Shown: positions 47,130 to 58,879, counted from the first letter of the stretch. The stretch: 64,000 nucleotides of DNA from Hydractinia symbiolongicarpus (GCF_029227915.1 NC_079875.1:26050001-26114000); one strand, 5' to 3'. Made by a program: numbers and translations. Notes: generated by a model not told the origin, from the sequence alone.

Positions 47130-47514
47130 TAAAACTGTAGCCTTGTTACTGAAATTGCAACCACACAGGATTTCTTTATGTGATAATAAGGATTGGTGGA
47201 ATTGTTTTCCTGCAAGTAATGCAGTACTTTTTGATTGATTTTTTATTTATATTACAATGTCTCTTATGGATTGTTGGACTTTAATTTGTAACTGACGACC
47301 ATTTTGTTGGTGACAGATAACTTAATTTCGTTCCCATTGCTTGCAGCGCTAACGATGCGTCGTTTTTAAGAGATGTAAGTATAATGACACGCAACTTTAT
47401 AAATCTCAGGACAACAATTATTATTGTTTTTAAAAAAATTAATTGACCAAAACCGTCCATTCAAACACCATGTGAAATCTAATCGCGTTTTATTGAAGAA
47501 AGTATTCTCAGACG

Positions 47515-47731
47515 ATTAACGGGATTCCGCCCCCTGCCCTGACGGTTTTTTTAATAACTTCTTATTGCTATCTTATATGGCTTTGAAACTTACTGATTTT
47601 TAATTTTTATCTATTAGACACCTGCAAGCCAAATATTTAGGTCCCATACCATATGTTCCTTTTATGACGTACTGTAAGCGTGCCGCCCTCAGTCAGGTAT
47701 GTTCGAAAAACCGCGGACGGAATAGGGTTAA
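47515..47731 (+). mobile_element. Internally deleted TTAA-ended element
   Basis: It begins with ATTCCGCCCCCTG...CTGACGGTTTTTTTAATAAC, continues through AGACACCTGCA and AGGTCCCATACC, then jumps directly to TTCCTTTTATGACGTACT and ends TATGTTCGAAAAACC...GGAATAGGGTTAA. Compared with the copy at 48405-49138, about 500 bp of the middle is missing, so it is a deletion derivative of that element. Confidence 0.7.
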
Positions 47732-48404
47732 CACACATCCGTACATGTTTATACAACGTGCAAAAATTTGTTACAGTTTCGGTATTTTCTACGGGAATTA
47801 CTAAAACAAGCCTACACGTCATTTTTTCTAAAATGGTAGCAAAACATGTCGTTAAATTGTACGCGACGTGTCATACAAACATGAGATTCTTTCCATATAG
47901 TGTTAGCCAAACCTCTTTTCAGAATACATAATTCTTTCCGTAGTCAAATCTTTTCAGAATACATTATTCTTTTCGTTAATAGGCCATACTGATGACATCA
48001 AAAGAAAAGTTGCTAAAGGGGTGGTATGAAGTGTTTTTTTGTTTTTGCGTGCGCAAACATGCAATAAGTCAAGTTATAGATGTGTCATTTGAACTAATTG
48101 ATGTATCTTCGTCCACACAACATGTGCGATATTTCATGTTGTTTGGTAGCTGTAATATAAAATTTAAAAAATAATTCTTCATTAGAACCGTAACGACGTA
48201 GCGTGAAGAATTTAAATATTTTGTTCTGTTCGGCTTATTCTCCTTGCGCCAATTTTTAGAGTTTTTAATGAATGTTGTATTGTTGTAATATGGTGTTACG
48301 TTTATATCCCCTTAATGACAGGCTATAGGTGTGCCTATTTGCACAACTTAAATATTGTAACAAAATGTCAGAGAATTATTCTTTGACTGCCAATGTTTAC
48401 AAAA
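47732..48404. other. Non-coding stretch
   Basis: No gene is supported. The frames at 47680-47931 and 47992-48174 show no motif. TCTTTTCAGAATACAT is repeated at about 47916 and 47950. Confidence 0.5.
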
Positions 48405-49138
48405 GTTAATGCGATTCCGCCCCCCTGACGGTTTTTTTTTAATAACTCCTGATTGCTTTCTTATATGGCTATGATATTTACTGAGTTTCAACATTTATCT
48501 AATAGACACCTGCATGCTAAATTTTTAGGTCCCATACCTTTCAGAGGCTATGATATTGGCCATTACTCGAAACTACCCCTAAAATCTCTATGAAATCCTT
48601 ATAATGGGGAAAATATAATAACTCCTGTTAGGATTGTCTTTAGAACTTGAAACTTGCAACACAACTTTGTTTCATCAAGAAGAATCATTTCAAACAATTT
48701 TGACACGTGACTAATCCGATTTCCCGATTTTTTCGGATTTTACCTGAAAATCGGAAAAAACCGGATTTTCGGGTAATTTTGGGCAATTTTTTATTCGATC
48801 CATGTAAAAACCGGAAGATATGTTAAAAAAATTTTATTTAGCTTTCAGAAACTTCAAACAGAATGTGAAAATTCGCTCTAGAACAAAAGTAATTATATTT
48901 TAAGCAGATAGTGGCATTTTTAACAATTTTCAAGCTTCCGATGACGTCACAGAAAATGTGCTGACGCAAGCAAAAATTAATTGCCGCCATTTTGTTCCTT
49001 TTATGACGTACTATAAGTGTGCCAAGTTTGATTCAATTTGAACAATCCTATGAAAAGTTATTGAGGGGGGGCGGAATCCGCCCCCCCCCCCCCCCCGGTC
49101 ATAGTATGTTCGAAAAACCCCGGACCGAATAGGGTTAA
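48405..49138 (+). mobile_element. TTAA-ended repeat element, longest copy
   Basis: It runs from GCGATTCCGCCCCCCTGACGG to CGGACCGAATAGGGTTAA, ending in TTAA at 49135-49138. Landmarks are AGGTCCCATACC, ATTACTCGAAACTACCCC, ATAATAACTCCTGTTAGGAT, a CCGATTTCCCGATTTTTTCGG region of direct and inverted CGG motifs, GATGACGTCACAGAAAATGTG, and a GGGGGGGCGGAATCCGCCCC hairpin whose C arm extends to about 20 C residues. A TTAA end suggests a piggyBac- or Kolobok-type mover, but no transposase is present. Closest relatives are at 53350-53930 and 47515-47731. Confidence 0.75.
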
Positions 49139-50327
49139 CATTTTATGACGATAACCTCGCATGGAAGAACAATATTTAAGTACGTCCTCTTTCCTATTTA
49201 ATTATATGGAAACTATTTTCGCGCTGACGGAGAAATAGCAATACATTTTCTTAAAATAACATTCACATTTAAAGAACTCGTTAGGTCTGTGCTTTTAAAA
49301 AACTTAAGTAAGTTGTACAGTACTTGGTGGTGTGAATAGTCTTCAATAAAGCATTTCCAGACTAATGATTCCTCTCCTACATGCAGCTTTTTAAATAACT
49401 TTTCTACTCATATGCGTTGTTTTGATTAGTCATACTTGTGTTAGAAACCTGTATGCCAAAATTTAGTTCAATACCTCCACCATTTCCTTTATGACATAAT
49501 TATATTCTGAGAGCATAATAACTTTCGTTAAGATTATCTTTAACATTTGAAACTTAAACGAAATTTATTTCACCAACGATACTTTTGCAAGAAAAAGGAT
49601 GTGTAAATCTGAAAGAAGCAAAATTCCTCAAGAAATGCATATAAAATGGTCTTGTAAAATATCTAGAAAACTTATGATATTTTCTAAACATTTCGTGGAA
49701 ATCGGTTCCAGCTGAACATGATTGAAAAAACAGCGTCAGAAACGTCGGACAAAATGTATCGGGTAAACGTCTGTAGTAGATATAGCTATGCGCGCAACGA
49801 TTTCAATTTTTTTACGCTTTATTTCTCTCGCACTTGCTTATACTTCTAGGCGATTTGTTTTAGCGGGCATTAATACGAAATAATGATGATTGTGACTTTG
49901 AATTGCAGTGTATGTGTACGTTCATAGGATGGAAATTAAACTAGTAAAGATAAATTTCCTCCGTTGTAACTTAATAGTGTTGTTGATTACTGATTTTAAA
50001 ACTTACTTTTAATGCACGAATATCAACATATTGTAATTTAAGCAGTCCCTTGCTTTAGTTGTTTTGTGTCTTTTTTTGTGTAGCAGTCACGTGGCTTTGA
50101 TTTTTTGCTCCATACGTATTCGTTTTGTCATCATTTTCTTCTTGTTTTGACACTAAAATAAAATAAGAAGTTAACATGCATTAAATTTGCCATTCGAAAA
50201 TTGATATTATAGCTTAACCTTTCCCAAACTTTTTGATTATTTGACAAATTATTGGAATAATTTGCGTGAAATGCAGTCGGGTTTCTTTATCGCAGCTACG
50301 CAAACATTTTAACCGGAGGAGTTCCAG
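49139..50327. other. Non-coding stretch with one decayed TTAA-element piece
   Basis: 49430-49580 retains the AAACCTGTATGCCAAAATTTAG ... CCTTTATGACATAATT ... ATAATAACTTTCGTTAAGAT order of the TTAA-ended family. The rest shows nothing recognisable. Confidence 0.5.
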
Positions 50328-50588
50328 TTCATGAATGCTTTGTTTTCTATGAATAAAAAAGGTGAGAACAGATATTTTCAACATTTGTATTAAAATTTGT
50401 TTCTGATTTTATGCTATGCAAGACTTCCATTCCTAACTTTTTTCCTGTTTTCGCTTATAAGGTGTATATTCAAGATTGTAATAGCGAAATGGATTTTTTT
50501 ACTTTTTCATATTTATATTAAATTTATTGTATTCTTTTTAGACAAGGAAAACATAAACAACGGATTTACCCATGTAGAAATTGAATGA
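50328..50588 (+). CDS. Possible two-exon gene end
   Basis: A 34-nt exon-like unit (50328-50361, FMNALFSMNKK, acceptor TTCCAG, donor GTGAGA) joins in phase 1 to 50542-50588 (acceptor TTCTTTTTAG), reading KENINNGFTHVEIE and a stop. The same 34-nt unit starting TTCATGAATGCT with the same exit phase occurs on the minus strand at 22850-22817. No upstream exon was found, so this may be the end of a duplicated gene family or a repeat that happens to carry splice-like sites. Confidence 0.3.
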
Positions 50589-50965
50589 ATATATTTACAC
50601 TATAATACACTGATATAATGCACTAACCCACAAATTATAATCTGCTTAAAAAGACTATATTTCATGTCTTAGTTTTTAACTGGCACAAGCGCAAGAAAAC
50701 GTAATAAAATATTTACTTAGTTTTATGGCATTAGTAATAACAGTTGGCTTGGCCAGATGCCTGCATCATTTAACTTATTCCAGAATGTACGGCGACATTA
50801 ACATTTGAATAACAAAAAGGCGGATTGAACAATGCAGAAATTGGATGGAGATGTTTACATTGTCGTATACATTGCTATAATGCACTAGCTCACACACTAC
50901 TATCTGCTTAGGAAGACTGATATATTCTATGTTTTAGTTTCAACTTGCACAAACGTAATAAAACT
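50555..50965 (+). repeat. Direct duplication of ~150 bp
   Basis: 50565-50705 and 50825-50965 share ATGTAGAAATTGAATG / ATGCAGAAATTGGATG, TATAATGCACTA, ATCTGCTTA..AAGACT, TTTTAGTTT and CGTAATAAAA in the same order, about 265 bp apart. The first copy includes the terminal exon candidate; the second has lost that frame. The remaining sequence to 51539 shows nothing else. Confidence 0.65.
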
Positions 50966-51539
50966 TATAAAAATATATCATCCCAGCATATAGGGTTACA
51001 AGGAGCTACATGTGATTGGTGTTGGATAATTTCTGTTCAAGTCAGCATAAAGATACATCAAGAAATTTCGTAGAACTCTTTGTGTTACTTACACGAAATG
51101 TAATCAGCATGTAGACAGCGTTGGATTACTCTCCCCTTAAGTAACGAAAGAAGAACTATGAGACATCAGTATTGTAAGACATGTTTGTTACCATTCTTTT
51201 GCAACATAATACTATTAGAAGTTAGGGGAATATATTTTAACGTTTAATGATGTAGGATCTGTAATTATCAATCTGATTTGTTAAAAATTGCAGCAGCATG
51301 CATGAACTGGAAACTTTAGAAACTGAAGAATCCCACTGCATTTCGCCAAAAAGCAATTCCTTACTGTTCAAAAAATGTTTTGGCTAGTGCACAGACAGAA
51401 TATTGCAGCAACCAGTGCTAGTTGGGCTGCAAGAAAATAAAAAAGGACGGAATTAAATTATACGCATGTTCAGGTACAAATATTGCTAAATCAGTTTACA
51501 CTACGTACCGCTGGGCCTACAGTACTTAAGAAAATTAAA

Positions 51540-52860
51540 TTTCTGACAAATAATAAAACACGCACACGTGAGCAAATTAATGCATGTTAATTACTAATTC
51601 GGTAACAAATAAATTGTTAGTGATACTTTTCTTCTTTGTCTCAATTCTTATAAATATTTTTCCCAACAGCTGCAAATGATAAGTATTACTATTGCGTGCA
51701 GCTCATGAACTAGTATAAATCAACTTACCAACCCGACATTTGTTTAATTTTAATACTTGTTATAAATCGTGGGCCGTAAGGTACAATGCGACCTGCTCAT
51801 TTTTAAGCATTAATGTAATTACCTTACCTTCAATTGTTCTTTCATTTCGTAATACTAAAGAAATTTTGCTCATTTTTAAGCATAAACATTTTTAAAATAT
51901 TTTATATTTATGATAAAAAAAATCTCACAGTAAATCCTCTTTTCTCCATTCTAAAAAAATAAGTACAGAATTCTTAAATTAAAAACTAGTCGTAAGATTA
52001 AAAAATTAACATAAAAATGTAATTACCTTACCTTTAATTGTTTTTTCATTTCGTAATACTAAAGAAATATAGATATTTCTTCTTCTTCTCTTACAGCTTA
52101 AGAATAAGTTAAGTTAACAATAAAACTTTCTAAAAATGCGCTAATAAAAACGCCAATAAATACAAAAAATAACTTATCTCCTTTACCATTCGTATAATAC
52201 ATTATCCTAATAAATTTGCCAACGTCATCAACAATTGGAATGGGGAAAGCTTTTTTATTGTTCTTCTGTTCTGCTGCGTAAGTGGATTTTTCCATGGACC
52301 TTCATGGACTTTTGGAATTAATTCCTTACAATGTTTTTTAGTATATATGGTCACATTTTTTTGTTTGACACCTTCAGGTTTATATGCTACTTATGCCGCC
52401 ATTTCATAGTACTTTTTCGGATTATTTTTTTCCGGATCTTAAACATCTTGCCGGGAAATGAACATTAAGAAAAGAAAGAAGAGTAACTAAATTACAAATG
52501 CTACAGAGTTTAAATTAAATTTCGTGCAAGTAATAAAACACGCACACGTGAGAAAATTAATTCATGTTAATTACTAATTCGGAAAGATTCTTTAGTGTTG
52601 AGAGTGCTTTATCCCTCTAACTACACATTTAACTTTGGTAAGGCTTCCATAGAACAATATACATTATTTCCTTTTCTCCATAGTAAAGAAGCAAGTTGAT
52701 AGAGTTTTTAACTATTCGTAAGATTAAAAATCAAACATAACATAAAAATCTTATTACGTTTGTAATTATCTTCCAAAGTTGAATCTTTTTGCCAAATTTC
52801 AATATTTTCTTTCTCCATTACCTTCTCACAGTAAATCGTTTTTTCTCCATACTAAAAAAA
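51540..52860. repeat. Cluster of shuffled local duplications
   Basis: AATAAAACACGCACACGTGA with TTAATTACTAATTCGG occurs at about 51550 and 52532. ATGTAATTACCTTACCTT with TTTCATTTCGTAATACTAAA occurs at about 51813 and 52017. CAGTAAATC.TCTTTTCTCCAT-CTAAAAAAA occurs at about 51937 and 52822. No gene is inside; the minus frame at 52098-52295 lacks motifs. Confidence 0.65.
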
Positions 52861-53349
52861 CCAACCTTACACGATAAAATAACCTTATACCTGTTGTAAT
52901 TAGTGCAGGTGAATAAGAAAACAGGTAAAAAATAAAACTTAACAAGAAAGACATCTAATGTTCCTACATACTTCAACAGCCTAGTGAAGGTATTGGAAAT
53001 AAAGGTTACGAAATTGTAATGTAGTATTTTTTCTCTGTATCTTTTGTATATTAAAGCTATAGCTTATAACGTAATATTGCCAGCGGGGTATGTACCTCAG
53101 GGGATTACCGTATCCTTAAAAGAACTGATATATATATATGTAATAGTTCAGTTAAAAAAGAGAAAAAGTTTGCCATTTGAATGGAATACCCGTTATTTAC
53201 TTGGTGCTGGGATTCATTAAAAAGGCAATATTATGGATGATGAAAATGTATTGGCTCCCCGGTTGGCTCCCCGGACCGAATAGGGTTAATTGAATCACCT
53301 CTTCATACTCTGAAACCTCTATGTAATTTATACATGCTTGAGGTAGAAA
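52861..53349. other. Intergenic DNA with a solitary TTAA-element end
   Basis: GGCTCCCCGGACCGAATAGG followed by GTTAA at about 53265-53289 is the terminal sequence of the TTAA-ended family without its body, about 60 bp before the next copy. A short TATATA run lies at about 53130. Nothing else is seen. Confidence 0.5.
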
Positions 53350-53930
53350 CAACAGATACCTTTCAGAGGCTTTGATATCGGCCATTACTCGAAACTACCC
53401 CTAAAATCTCTATGAAATCCTTATAATGGGGAAAATATAATAACTCCTGTTAGGATTATCCTTAGAACTTCAAACTTGCAACATAACTTTGTTTCATCAA
53501 AAAGAATCATTTTGAATAATTTTGACACGTGACTATTCCGATTTCCCGATTTTGTCGGATTTTACCCGAAAATCAGAGAAAAACAGATTTTCGAGCAATT
53601 TTTGGCAATTTCTTATCCGATCCATGTAAAAAGCGGAAGATATTTTAAACAAAATTTATTTAGCTTTCAGAAACTTCAAACAGAATGTAAAAATTCGCTC
53701 TAGAACAAAAGTATGTTTTGAGCAGATAGTGGCATTTTTAACAATTTTCAAGCTTCTGATGACGTCACAGAAAATGTGCTGACACAAGCAAAAATTTATT
53801 GCCGCCATTTTGTTTTATAAGTGTGCCAAGTTTGATTCAATTTGAACAATCCTAAAGTTATTAAGGGGGGCGCGGAATCCGCCCCCCTGGTCATAGTATG
53901 TTCGAAAAACCCCGGACCGAATAGGGTTAA
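53350..53930 (+). mobile_element. TTAA-ended repeat element, second copy
   Basis: It matches 48530-49138 closely from CCTTTCAGAGGCT onward, including the CCGATTTCCCGATTTTGTCGG part, GATGACGTCACAGAAAATGTG, the GGGGGGCGCGGAATCCGCCC hairpin and the end CGGACCGAATAGGGTTAA at 53913-53930. It lacks the first 125 bp of the longer copy. No coding frame. Confidence 0.75.
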
Positions 53931-54375
53931 AAAGCTTAAACATTACCGTCATCCATCCAGAAGTCTTCAACTATAATGGATAAAATGTGTAGTTGAAGAA
54001 AAATTAAATTTTAAATGTGGCGAAAACAAAACAAAAATTCGTAGTAATCGTTTCTAGGCTTCTAAACTAGCAAGGTGAATTTGTAAATTTCAAACAAGTA
54101 CAGACATCCCCAATTCCTGTTTTCAAATTTACCTCACCAGTCAGCGTATAGTAAAAATTTAGAAATTTTGGAGAAGCAACAGGTATTTAAGGTTACTAAT
54201 TCCCATGAAGAACTACGAAGAACTATTGAAGAAGAACTACTTCTCATGATCAGAAGACTGATTATGGTGAAGCATTTTTTGTTGAGAATTAAATACGGTT
54301 GTTCTATGATAAATATTTATCCATAAATACACACCACCAGGATTATCTGAGTTCATCGCTAACATATTGCCACAT
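53931..54375. other. Non-coding stretch
   Basis: AT-rich sequence with no feature recognised, apart from a short GAAGAACTA direct repeat at about 54209-54240. Confidence 0.5.
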
Positions 54376-54433
54376 GTAGTGTACTGGCTTCGTCTGCGGC
54401 TCTCATTTCTGGGGATCGAATCCCGCTCACTAC
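54376..54433 (+). repeat. Possible tRNA-derived SINE head
   Basis: GTAGTG at 54376 and CACTAC at 54428 could pair as an acceptor stem. GGGGATCGAATCCCGC at 54411-54426 forms a T-arm-like stem-loop with a GATCGAATCC B-box. The A-box side (TAGTGTACTGG) is poor and the body is too short for a functional tRNA. A decayed tRNA-related SINE is the likeliest reading. Confidence 0.35.
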
Positions 54434-54689
54434 CAGGCGTTTGTGATGAACAAAGTAGTCACTTCTCAATATGACTTACACGCATTATACTCGCCCGTCA
54501 TGACCAGAGATGCTGTTGCTAATAAGTCATAAATTTACCATGCGCTAAATTGAAAATACATTAATCATATATGTAAATGACTTCAATGTTGACATTATAG
54601 AGATGATCTGCAGAGTACAAAATCCTGTCCTGCAGTATTTAGCACAACTTTAGAAACAAACACTGTTTCTTATTTTACAATCGTTATCT

Positions 54690-55440
54690 TCAATTTTTTA
54701 TTCGGATAGCAAATGAGAAAAAGAAATTAATCAAGTTAAATGTTGTTCTTGTCAATATGCTTGAAAAATTGCATAATCAGCAACTAAACATGGCGGGATG
54801 AGGTAAACAATAATTTGAAGTTCATTGCACATGTTGTGGCTGTTTAATAATAATTTGAATTCCGAATTTGAAAAACAAGCTGGGATCCAAAAAATTGTCC
54901 ATAAACAAAACAAATTCGATTAGAAATTTTGTTTCGTCGATCTTCCAATGCTGTGTTTAGAAAGATATAGAACTACGCATTATATAAAAACCTGAAGAAA
55001 ATAAAATTCTAAGGAGGATGTGTTAATTATTTACAGTTGATAAAAAAGGGCGGGAAAGTAACAGACAGTAAAACTGGAAGAAAATATAGTTCAACAGTAC
55101 GATTTTCTTCAAAGCCAATTGTAATTTATGCTTGGAGTGGTTTTAGGTTTCCCCTTTTTTACACTAAATTGATATTTGCGTTGACAACGGGTTAAAGAAG
55201 TTTGCAGTTTCCCGAAAACAAATCGCATCAAAAATAAGTTAACAATCTTTACTCACTTTGAATTACAATTTCCTCGTCTTCTGAGAAAACTATTGTCAAT
55301 CAGAAAAGGTATGTTACACTTCATCAGCTAAAAATTCTTTACACAGTAGTAAATAATTACCGTACCAGGAATGTCTATCGAAGTATTATCCCACTGAACA
55401 GAATATAAAGATAATTGTTATTAATACATAGCCTTAAAAA
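54690..55440 (-). repeat. Inverted, deleted copy of the micro-exon locus segment
   Basis: Read on the minus strand this repeats pieces of 24.12-26.87 kb in the same order: an exon-like unit 55393-55366 (WDNTSIDIP, matching WDDTMRIP of exon 24145-24180), a second at 55280-55257 (EDEEIVIQ, matching EDEEIKIK of exon 24261-24286, same TTTCTCAG acceptor and GTGAGT donor), and the block with ACATGTGCAATGAACTT. About 1.4 kb between, including the exon at 26032, is missing. The exon copies keep splice sites but their lengths differ (28 and 24 nt), so they may belong to a paralogue or be relics. Confidence 0.75.
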
Positions 55441-56600
55441 TATGTTTAATTAATGAGATGGTGTAAAACTAGGTTTGCCAATCAACCATAATATCTTCTT
55501 GCTCTCTAAGCCCACCTCCTATTTTTCAACTTCTTTATGAAGCAATTATCAATTGTTTAATGTAAAACTTTTTGTCAAATATTTTGAGCAATTTCAATTT
55601 AGGAATAAGATAAACTACTTTAATTATAAAATTATTACTTTCTTATAAAATAAGCCAACCGACATCGTTTTAAATTCATCAAAAATATTCTTGTTATCTT
55701 TTATTAAACATTGTATGCATGAAATACAATATTGTTTAGCATATTGACACAAAGTAAGATTTCCAATATAGTCGGTAACTGTCGTGCAACTGTTGTTTTG
55801 CGAATGTAACCTGCTATTTTTTTCTTCTTCTTCTTCTTCCTCCACTAACACAATTAGTCAAAAGGGTTACACAATAAACTCTATCCAAGTTGAGAAAGGA
55901 GGAGTGGCGACAAATATGCCATTTCACAGTGTCCTTTATCCTTTCTTACAACATTTCATTAAACAAAATTTAATGATTATCAGGTTTTTAATAGCAATGA
56001 AAGCAATTCTGATTACGGTACAATTGATGGCAGTTGATTTCCCTGCGTGTATGAATACTAGTATATCCTATATTATGCTATATTCAACCCAAATATTATG
56101 TACATCGTTAAACTCTTTCAAGTTTTAGAGGCGCCTCATGAAACCCCTATCAGTTTTTCACTTCTGCATCGCAAGAGTTTTTTTGGTAAAGGAGAGTCAC
56201 TGCATTATTTAGTACTTTTGGGAAACGAAACTGTTGATGTTATCCTCGGTGATTTTAACGTAAATGCATTGAGTTACGAAAATTGCAAGGCCCCTGGTGT
56301 CGATTATTAAACTTTTCGCCCTGATAAAATGTTATTTTAACAAGAACGAAAGCTTTAAGCCATAAGGCTACATAACAAAATATCAATACAATACGCAAAC
56401 ACACTTACATTTCGCCATTTAGTGAAAAGATCTAGAACACAAAAAGTGGTACACATCTCAAAACAAACCAGGTTGCAAAATTTTATTTCACGCATTCGGT
56501 TATTTAGAAATCCGTAATTTAGACGTATCTTTAAAAGTCAATAGAAACATACTTGTTCTTGCAACTCTTCTACTATGTGTTGCTGTTGTTGTAGTTGTTG
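55441..56600. other. Non-coding stretch
   Basis: A TTC/TCC run lies at about 55818-55844. The plus frame at 55784-56128 merely translates it and neighbouring AT-rich DNA. No family is recognised. A TTG-rich stretch at 56578-56602 overlaps the end of the next gene. Confidence 0.45.
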
Positions 56601-58195
56601 TTAAACCTGCTGTTGGCGTCGGCGTCTTTCTGCACCCTGATTTTGTTGGCGGCGCCGACGCCTTTCAGCAGCGTCAACTTCTTCTTCCATTAGCTAAGTA
56701 GTATTATATAAAGCTGACATCACCAAACACATTTCGCAATACATCAAAAAAGTCGATAATCCAGAAAAAATAATAAGATCATATGATTGTATTTCAGTTC
56801 TATGACCTCCATTAACTGGTGTTTTTCACAATTGATTTGGCGACCGTCCTTCGGTAACTTAAATAGCTTTGTCCAAGAAAGTTGCGGTTGAAAAAAGACT
56901 GACGTCCGGAACTCGTTTCCTGGTTATTTGAACTAAAACTTCACGTTTGCTATAATTTACTAGTTTTGTTAACAATATCGAGGAGATATCGATTACAACA
57001 GCATGTTCTAGTAATGCCTCAAATATTGTGCGGTAAATATCTTTTCCCGTTGTTGGTATTGTATGGAGCGTAATTAAAATAATATGTAGAATCGCGTGGT
57101 TTTGATTAGCGGGTGAAAAGGTAAGTTCTTTGAAAGTATGATGACGTAAGGAAATTCTCAACAATGCACAAAAAAAACATTTTTTTTTTTTGGAGGTGCC
57201 TATAATTTTTGGCTAAGGAGATATTGAAAATGAACGTTAGCCTTCTGCCTGTCACAGAAACAGAGAAATACTCAACCTGTTAGTTTAATGGATCGGTAAA
57301 AAAAATCAGTTGAGCTTCAAGAAAAGTCCGTTATTTGTTTTATGTCGTGGTTGTCAGCTGAGTCCGACCTATGTACAAAATAATTTTTTTACTGGTTTTC
57401 TCTATTTTGAACTAGAAATAAATGTATACAGTTATGGTTTTTTTAGTGACAAAATATTGTAACGCATTGAGAACATTAAAAAAGCATATGCTGTAAAAGT
57501 ACATTGAATTGCAGAATACATCTCAATGGAAAATTTGGACTATTTCTTAAAACATTTAGCTATGTAACATCATTTAGCAAAAAAATGTGTCTCTATTTAC
57601 TTTGCGTAGCCCACTAAACTTGTGATAAATGTAGTAAAAAACAAGTTACTCACCTCAGTTTTTCTCTCTTTGATTATTCTTTGTGCATGTTTTGCAGCAC
57701 GGCTGCTTCCGGCAACAATCAAGCATGGCTTCTCACTATGATAAACAGAAATAGTAAGCTTTTTAATATCATTGAGTTATACGGATACTTCATACCACTA
57801 GAAAAGCATAAATTTAACATCTTCAAAATTGTATAATTGAGCGTAAAATATGGAATTTTTTTGTTTTTGTTCTGTTTGCTGTTCAGTATTTAAACTACAA
57901 TATTTCTCATTGTGTTTTAGAGAATGGAAAATTTTTGACCAATTTTTGGCTTGCAAAACAGCATCTTCTAAAATAAATTATTGCTTGTGGATATTTTATA
58001 TGAGGCCTTTATTCCTATAGGATTTTAACCAGATTGTAGCTACTATGATGTGCATAAAGAGGGAACAAGAACTGTACTGTACTATTATTTTGTTATTTCA
58101 CTAACTTGCTAAATAAATAATAACTTACGGAAAACGAGGACTCCAAAAAAAATTGAATTGCACTGTGGGTTCGAATGCACCTGCAGGCGGTTTTT
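56601..58195 (-). CDS. Three 3' exons of an unrecognised gene
   Basis: Minus-strand exons 58195-58129, 57735-57654 and 56693-56601 have clean acceptors (TTATTTTTCAG, TTTATCATAG, TACTACTTAG) and donors (GTAAGT, GTGAGT), and their phases agree at both joints (2, then 0). The joined peptide of about 79 residues reads PPAGAFEPTVQFNFFWSPRF, EKPCLIVAGSSRAAKHAQRI, then a strongly basic tail (ERRRRRQQNQGAERRRRQQQ) and a stop at 56601. I do not recognise the family; the Arg/Gln tail could be RNA- or DNA-binding. The first exon here is entered in phase 1, and no upstream partner was found before the Penelope-like remnant at 58.9 kb, so the gene may extend beyond it or be 5'-truncated. A continuing QQLQQQQHIVEELQEQ frame after the stop suggests the stop may be recent. 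Confidence 0.55.
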
Positions 58196-58879
58196 CTGAA
58201 AAATAAAAATTTGCGTAAAAAGAGCTCGTTGATGACGTAGCAATTCACTATTTGGAACATGGCATTTGTCTTTGTTTATATTAGCTTCGGTGTCATTTTA
58301 AAAATTCAAGTATATAATAATATAATGGAAAAAAATGATTCTTCTCAGTAGAAATTTATATTACAGGTCTCAAGCTCTAAGCAACCGACTGAAGAAATTT
58401 TGTAGTAATTTGAGGGATAGTTTGAATTATAAGCTTTTACTGTGATTGTTTTCTGTAGCATATGGTAAATGTACGAAATTGTTCAGTGTATGAAACCTTT
58501 TATGTTAAAGAAAAAATATAATTTTAACATGTTAGCCAAATAAGCATTGGTTCACTTGTCAAGAATGACACCATTCATTCTGTTTTGCTATTTCCGTGAT
58601 CTGAACCGCGATCTAAGTGTTATATATATTGGAATTAATTATCCTTTACGCCTTAATGTATATTTAGCACAATTCGCTCCTTGGTAAATATGTTTCCACA
58701 CAACGGCAATTAAATTCAATAAATACTCTATGATGGTCAATACATATAGTTAACAATGTTCTGTCATATATTTAATATCGTTTCTCCTTTTGTAAGAAAT
58801 ATTATTCCTAGAAATTGTTTTAAATATTATAAACAATATGTGTATACGGGTATATTTTAATTATCTAAGGAAGATTAAC
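58196..58879. other. Non-coding stretch
   Basis: No exon continuing the neighbouring minus-strand gene could be confirmed and no repeat family is recognised. Confidence 0.45.

Noticed and set aside
55784-56128. 114-codon plus frame with a Ser run
   Set aside because: It translates a TTC/TCC microsatellite and adjacent AT-rich DNA.
58139-58185. tRNA B-box-like GGTTCGAATGC on the plus strand
   Set aside because: It lies within the 58129-58195 exon and no cloverleaf can be drawn around it.
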